A stretch of 47,697 nt of DNA. It comes from Ramlibacter sp. (GTDB taxonomy: Bacteria; Pseudomonadota; Gammaproteobacteria; Burkholderiales; Burkholderiaceae_C). The notes below the pieces were generated by a model that made no database searches, was not told the DNA's origin, and worked only from the letters and a program-made list of their open reading frames with translations. The stretch lies in assembly GCA_029237735.1 (NCBI GenBank), contig JAQZBU010000036.1, positions 1 to 47,697 of the forward strand, written 5' to 3'. This document shows, in pieces, positions 44,217-47,697 of this stretch. How positions within the stretch are numbered: the first letter of the stretch is position 1; every line of letters starts with the position of its first letter. The position numbers were made by a program, and so were the translations under genes.

Positions 44217-45683
44217 TTAGCGGGCCGGACGGATCAGCAAGTACGTTGCCAACTCACCGCGGCGCAGAAGCACGGGGATAGGCTTGCTCTTGTCGACCTT
44301 CGCCACGACGGCGTCGAACTCCTTCACCGAGTTCACTTCGGTATTGCCGAGCGCCACGATGATGTCGCCCTCGTGGATCCCTGCGCGCGCCGCGCCGTCG
44401 GTGACCGCCTCCACCTTGACTCCGCCCTTGAGCTTGAGCTCCTTCTTCTGCGCGTCGGTGAGCTCGCTCACCGAAAGTCCGATCGACTGCGCGGCGGGGG
44501 AACCCTTGGGCTTGTCGTCTTTGTCGGCAGTGCGACGCACCGTCTTTTCGGGTTCGAACTCGGCGATGGTCACGGCAAGCTCCTTGGAGCCGCCGCGGCG
44601 GAAGACCGTCATGTTGCTACGGGTGCCGGGCTTGGTGTTGCCCACGAGTCTGGGCAGGTCGGTCGCGCGGTCGATCAGCTTGCCGTCGAACTTCGTGATG
44701 ATGTCGCCCGCCTCGATGCCCGCCTTGTCGGCCGGTGAGCCGCTCTCGACGCTGCGCACCAGCGCGCCCTGGGGCTTGCCCAGCCCGATGGATTCCGCGA
44801 CGTCGCGTGTCACCTGGTCGATCTGGACGCCAATACGGCCGCGCGAGACGCGGCCCGACACGCGCAGTTGTTCGCTCACGCGGATCGCCTCGTCGATCGG
44901 GATCGCGAATGAGATGCCCATGAAGCCGCCGGAACGCGAATAGATCTGGCTGTTGATGCCGACGACCTCGCCACGCATGTTGATCAGCGGGCCGCCCGAG
45001 TTGCCGGGATTGATCGCGACGTCTGTCTGGATGAAGGGCAGATAGTCGCCAGTGTCGCGCTGCTTGGCGCTGACGATGCCGGCCGTCACGGTGTTCTCCA
45101 GGCCAAATGGCGAGCCGATGGCCATCACCCACTCGCCCACCTTCAGCCGGTTGATGTCGCCCACCCGCACGGCCGGCAGCCCGGCCGCTTCGATCTTGAC
45201 CACAGCCACGTCCGTGCGCTTGTCGAAGCCGACGATCTTGGCCTTGAACTCGCGCCGGTCGGGCAGCGTCACCAGCACCTCATCGGCGCCTTCCACCACG
45301 TGCGCGTTGGTCATGACGAAGCCGTCGGTGCTCAGGATGAAGCCGGAGCCCACGCCGCGGGGCTGGTCCTCGTCGGGCTGGGGCCGGTTGGGCCGCGGCG
45401 CCTGCCTCGGCACGCCCGGCAGGGGCTGGCCGAAGAAGCGGCGGAAGAACTCCTGCATTTCCTCGTCCACATTTCCCGGGGCAGCGCTGGTGCCGCGCGA
45501 CCGCTCGATCGTGCGGATGTTGACCACGGACGGCCCGACCTGCTCCACCAGATCGGTGAAGTCGGGCAAGCCGCGCACCTGCGCCGCGGCGGGCGCCGCA
45601 GGCAGCAGCGCGGTGGCGCCGGTCGCGGCGAAGGCGACCGCTACGCCCAATGAGCGGAGTTTCTTCCCATCGATCTTGAACAT
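44217..45683 (-). CDS. degP: Periplasmic Do-family serine protease/chaperone (DegP/MucD)
   Basis: Degrades or refolds misfolded periplasmic proteins. The 488-residue precursor has a signal peptide (residues 1-~35, VAVAFAATGATALLPAAPAA). The trypsin-like catalytic triad is His128 (VMTNAHVVEG), Asp158 (DKRTDVAVVKIE) and Ser229 (INPGNSGGPLIN). Two PDZ domains follow (about 280-370 and 400-485). I start at ATG 45683 (MFKIDGKKLRSLG); the open frame upstream is non-homologous. Position after rseB places it in the sigma-E regulon module, as mucD in pseudomonads. 109 bases separate it from rseB. Confidence 0.96.
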   Translation of the reverse strand: MFKIDGKKLRSLGVAVAFAATGATALLPAAPAAAQVRGLPDFTDLVEQVGPSVVNIRTIERSRGTSAAPGNVDEEMQEFFRRFFGQPLPGVPRQAPRPNRPQPDEDQPRGVGSGFILSTDGFVMTNAHVVEGADEVLVTLPDRREFKAKIVGFDKRTDVAVVKIEAAGLPAVRVGDINRLKVGEWVMAIGSPFGLENTVTAGIVSAKQRDTGDYLPFIQTDVAINPGNSGGPLINMRGEVVGINSQIYSRSGGFMGISFAIPIDEAIRVSEQLRVSGRVSRGRIGVQIDQVTRDVAESIGLGKPQGALVRSVESGSPADKAGIEAGDIITKFDGKLIDRATDLPRLVGNTKPGTRSNMTVFRRGGSKELAVTIAEFEPEKTVRRTADKDDKPKGSPAAQSIGLSVSELTDAQKKELKLKGGVKVEAVTDGAARAGIHEGDIIVALGNTEVNSVKEFDAVVAKVDKSKPIPVLLRRGELATYLLIRPAR

Positions 45684-45792
45684 GTCGAACTTTCTTTCTC
45701 TGATGAATGCTGAGAATGGCAAGCGAAGAAATGGTTCGCGCGAAAGACGCAAACCATCGCACATTCCCGGCCGATTGGGCGCACTTGGGGGC

Positions 45793-46845
45793 TTATTTGC
45801 GCCGCTCAAGGCTGAGCGCGAACGCCTTGAGCGTCTGCGGTGGCACTTCGCCGACGGCCGTGAGCCACCAGTCCTGGATGCGCCGCGTGAGCGTCTGCGT
45901 CGCACCGCTCGAGAACACGCCTTCCTGCGAGTGCCGCTGGCGGTCGTACGCCTCGACGAACAGCGACACCCCCGCCAGGCCGTCCGAGAATACCCATTGC
46001 AGCGTCCCCTCCGGCATGGGGGCGCCGACCGACGGGCGCCGGTAGCAGCTGATCGGCTTGAACCCGGCCACCTCGGACTTCAGCTGCCAGCCTTCGGCGG
46101 CGGCGGTCGTCTTCACGGCATCCGACTTTTCCACGCGCCAGCCATCGGTGGCACCCATCATCTGACTGAGCTTTTCGATGCGCACCGGTGCATCGAGCGC
46201 GAGTTCGGAGAAGGCGGCCTGCTCCAGGACGTTACCCTCGGTGTCGACAGTCTGCAGCTTGACGACGAGGCCCGTCTTCTTCTCGCTCCAGATTCGGTAG
46301 CCGAAGCGCAGGTTATCCTTGGGTGCCAGCTGGACGACATCCGTCTCGAAGCCGGCGACCCGGTCACCGCCGAGGCGCCGCGCCGAATAGAACTCGGGGA
46401 TCGAGCTGTCGGCGGCCTTCACCAGGCTGGGAAACAACCCCAGGGTCTCGCGCCGCTCCGTGCGCACCACCCGGCTTTCAGGGATGAAGGTGACCACCTC
46501 GTCGTTGCGCCGGAATGTGGACCGCGGGGCGCCCGTCAGCGACTCGACCCGCTCGACCTGCTGGTTGCCGTTGCATGCGTGCCAGATTCGCGCGCTCGAC
46601 ATGCCTCCATTGTTGGAGGTGACGACAAAGGTGCCGACGTAGCTGCGAAGACGAGATGCCTCGTGCATCCGCATCAGCCAGTCGCCAATGCTGCGCTCGC
46701 CATGCTTGCCCTGCGCCGCAGAAGGCGGCTGTGCGGAACCAGGCGTGCCCTCCCCTGCGGCTGTCAGGCCCGGCATCCCGAACGCCCAGAGGGCGGCGAG
46801 GCTGAGGCGGACAAGGATCGGGTTCAGGTTGGCGGTGTATCCCAT
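45793..46845 (-). CDS. rseB: Periplasmic sigma-E regulatory protein RseB/MucB
   Basis: RseB binds the periplasmic part of RseA and protects it from proteolysis until outer-membrane or lipopolysaccharide stress occurs. The 350-residue precursor has a signal peptide (LVRLSLAALWAFGMPGLTAA) and the two RseB domains: an N-terminal LolA-like domain (SYVGTFVVTSNNGGMSSARI, VVRTERRETLGLFPSL, GYRIWSEKKTGLVVKLQTVD) and a smaller C-terminal domain (about 245-335). I chose ATG 46845 (MGYTANLNPILVRL), 17 bases after rseA. Confidence 0.92.
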   Translation of the reverse strand: MGYTANLNPILVRLSLAALWAFGMPGLTAAGEGTPGSAQPPSAAQGKHGERSIGDWLMRMHEASRLRSYVGTFVVTSNNGGMSSARIWHACNGNQQVERVESLTGAPRSTFRRNDEVVTFIPESRVVRTERRETLGLFPSLVKAADSSIPEFYSARRLGGDRVAGFETDVVQLAPKDNLRFGYRIWSEKKTGLVVKLQTVDTEGNVLEQAAFSELALDAPVRIEKLSQMMGATDGWRVEKSDAVKTTAAAEGWQLKSEVAGFKPISCYRRPSVGAPMPEGTLQWVFSDGLAGVSLFVEAYDRQRHSQEGVFSSGATQTLTRRIQDWWLTAVGEVPPQTLKAFALSLERRK

Positions 46846-46861
46846 GCAGTGGCAGCCGCCT

Positions 46862-47446
46862 TCAGCGGATCGGTCCTTCGAAAGTGGCATTGCGCAGGAA
46901 CCCGGCCGGCATCTGCAGCGCGGTCGCGCCGCCGAGCTGGCGGTGCGCCGCGAGGAATTCGTCGAGCCGCGCATCGCGGATCATCACGCCGCGCTGCGTT
47001 TCGGCCAGCACGGTGCCGGCTGGTGGCGCACCCGCCAACTGCGCCTGCTCGGGTTTCGCCGCGGGGCCGCCCACTGCCGTCCAGCTGATCGCCGCCACGG
47101 CTGCCAGGGATGCGAAGCCCGCTACGAGCTTCCAGCGAAAGCTGGCGTCGTTGGCGGCCACTTGCACGGGCTCCCGCCAGCGGGCCGCTGGCGCGCTGGC
47201 CGCGCCCGGCGGAGAGACCTGCTCTTGCTGCAGCCGAATCTGGAGGCGGCCCAGGAACTCGCCAGGCAGCGACCCGGCAGCATGTTCACCGGAGCGCAGC
47301 ACGTCGCCGATCAGGTGGTAGGTGTGCCAGGCCTGGCGTGCCACGGGGTCGGCCGCGGCCAGTTCGACGCCGCGCGCGAACGCATCGCCAGCCAGCTGGC
47401 CATCGGCCAGCGCCGAAATCAGTTCCTCGGTACGCATCGTGTCCAT
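46862..47446 (-). CDS. rseA: Anti-sigma-E factor RseA/MucA
   Basis: A 194-residue single-pass inner-membrane anti-sigma factor. The cytoplasmic N-terminal domain binds sigma-E (MRTEELISALADGQLAGDAF; ARQAWHTYHLIGDVLRSGE) and a transmembrane helix lies at about residues 105-125 (WKLVAGFASLAAVAAISWTA). The short periplasmic tail would bind RseB. Sequential proteolysis of such proteins releases sigma-E. The start could be Met1 or Met4. It lies 22 bases after the rpoE stop and before rseB, the standard order. Confidence 0.92.
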   Translation of the reverse strand: MDTMRTEELISALADGQLAGDAFARGVELAAADPVARQAWHTYHLIGDVLRSGEHAAGSLPGEFLGRLQIRLQQEQVSPPGAASAPAARWREPVQVAANDASFRWKLVAGFASLAAVAAISWTAVGGPAAKPEQAQLAGAPPAGTVLAETQRGVMIRDARLDEFLAAHRQLGGATALQMPAGFLRNATFEGPIR

Positions 47447-47468
47447 TACGTTACCTGCCCATCTCGCT

Positions 47469-47697
47469 TCACCAGCGCTTGCCCGACTGGTTTTCCAGTA
47501 AGGGTTTGATCCTGGCCGAAATGGCTTCGCGCGCCCGGAAGATCCGGGATCGAACGGTGCCGATCGGGCAATTCATCACGTCCGCAATCTCTCCATAGCT
47601 CAAGCCCTCGATGTCGCGCAAGGTCACAGCCTGACGCAATTCGTCGGGTAGGGCTTCCTTGGCCGAGTTGACCGCCGTCGCGATTTCCTTGGCGGCC
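47469..47697 (-). CDS. rpoE: RNA polymerase sigma-E (ECF) factor, C-terminal part (5' end outside window)
   Basis: The last 75 residues of an extracytoplasmic-function sigma factor are visible before the window ends. They hold region 4 with its helix-turn-helix: ALPDELRQAVTLRDIEGLSY, then GEIADVMNCPIGTVRSRIFR and AREAISARI. This is very close to RpoE/AlgU. The TGA stop is at 47469-47471, and rseA, rseB and degP follow on the same strand, which identifies it as the envelope-stress sigma factor. Confidence 0.95.
   Translation of the reverse strand, partial: AAKEIATAVNSAKEALPDELRQAVTLRDIEGLSYGEIADVMNCPIGTVRSRIFRAREAISARIKPLLENQSGKRW

Noticed and set aside
45052-47088. 678-codon plus-strand frame opposite degP and rseB
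   Set aside because: Shadow of real minus-strand genes; no family resemblance.
1-47697. CRISPR arrays, tRNA or rRNA genes
   Set aside because: No regularly spaced repeats, no cloverleaf-like segments and no rRNA sequence were noticed on reading either strand; a tRNAscan or CRISPR finder run was not possible.

Overview
The window looks like chromosomal DNA of a high-GC betaproteobacterium of the order Burkholderiales, most likely family Comamonadaceae (Ramlibacter/Variovorax-like). This rests on conserved gene order: leuC-entericidin-leuD-leuB-asd-fimV-truA-trpF-trpB-trpA-accD on the plus strand, and rpoE-rseA-rseB-degP / lepA-lepB-DUF4845-rnc-era-recO-pdxJ-acpS-nagZ on the minus strand. The genus is an inference; no 16S rRNA or tRNA gene is visible. 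I saw no insertion sequence, integrase, CRISPR array or phage gene.

Layout. (1) 1-4953: the 3' part of a giant secreted RTX-type repeat adhesin, closed by two strong hairpins. (2) 4956-17984, plus strand: a LysR regulator, leucine biosynthesis (leuC, a 42-residue entericidin-like lipoprotein, leuD, leuB), asd (broken as read), fimV, truA, and the trpF-trpB-trpA-accD run with ATGA overlaps. (3) 18009-19247: a YggT membrane protein and a Lon-substrate-binding-domain protein, divergently oriented. (4) 19260-33050, minus strand: a tightly packed 12-gene surface-glycan operon. Transcribed from right to left it encodes a MurJ-like flippase, an HpcH/HpaI-type aldolase, a PglC/WcaJ-type initiating phosphosugar transferase, a glutamine-dependent asparagine-synthase-like amidotransferase, a probable glycosyltransferase, a FemAB/GNAT-like acyltransferase, a SAM methyltransferase, a CMP-nonulosonate cytidylyltransferase, a nonulosonate synthase, a hydrolysing UDP-sugar 2-epimerase, a CBS-domain/aminotransferase fusion and a membrane FlaA1/PglF-type 4,6-dehydratase. 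Together these read as a route from UDP-GlcNAc to a CMP-activated legionaminic-acid-like sugar plus initiation, tailoring and flipping of a lipid-linked glycan. (5) 33140-35948, plus strand: lysS and a YegD-like Hsp70. (6) 35958-43706, minus strand: nagZ (broken as read), acpS, pdxJ, recO, era, rnc, a DUF4845 protein, lepB, lepA. (7) 43707-44216: a 510-base intergenic region with two minus-strand terminators, a candidate small RNA, DnaA-box-like sites and AT-rich repeats. (8) 44217-47697, minus strand: degP/mucD, rseB/mucB, rseA and the 3' end of rpoE, the envelope-stress module.

The most interesting material is the glycan operon: the fused CBS-aminotransferase, the absence of a recognisable sugar O/N-acetyltransferase of the PglD/LegH type, and the unexpected aldolase. 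Two housekeeping genes, asd and nagZ, each carry an out-of-frame internal deletion near the 5' end. Both junctions should be checked for assembly error before any biological reading. The intergenic region upstream of lepA may hold a short, previously unannotated RNA.
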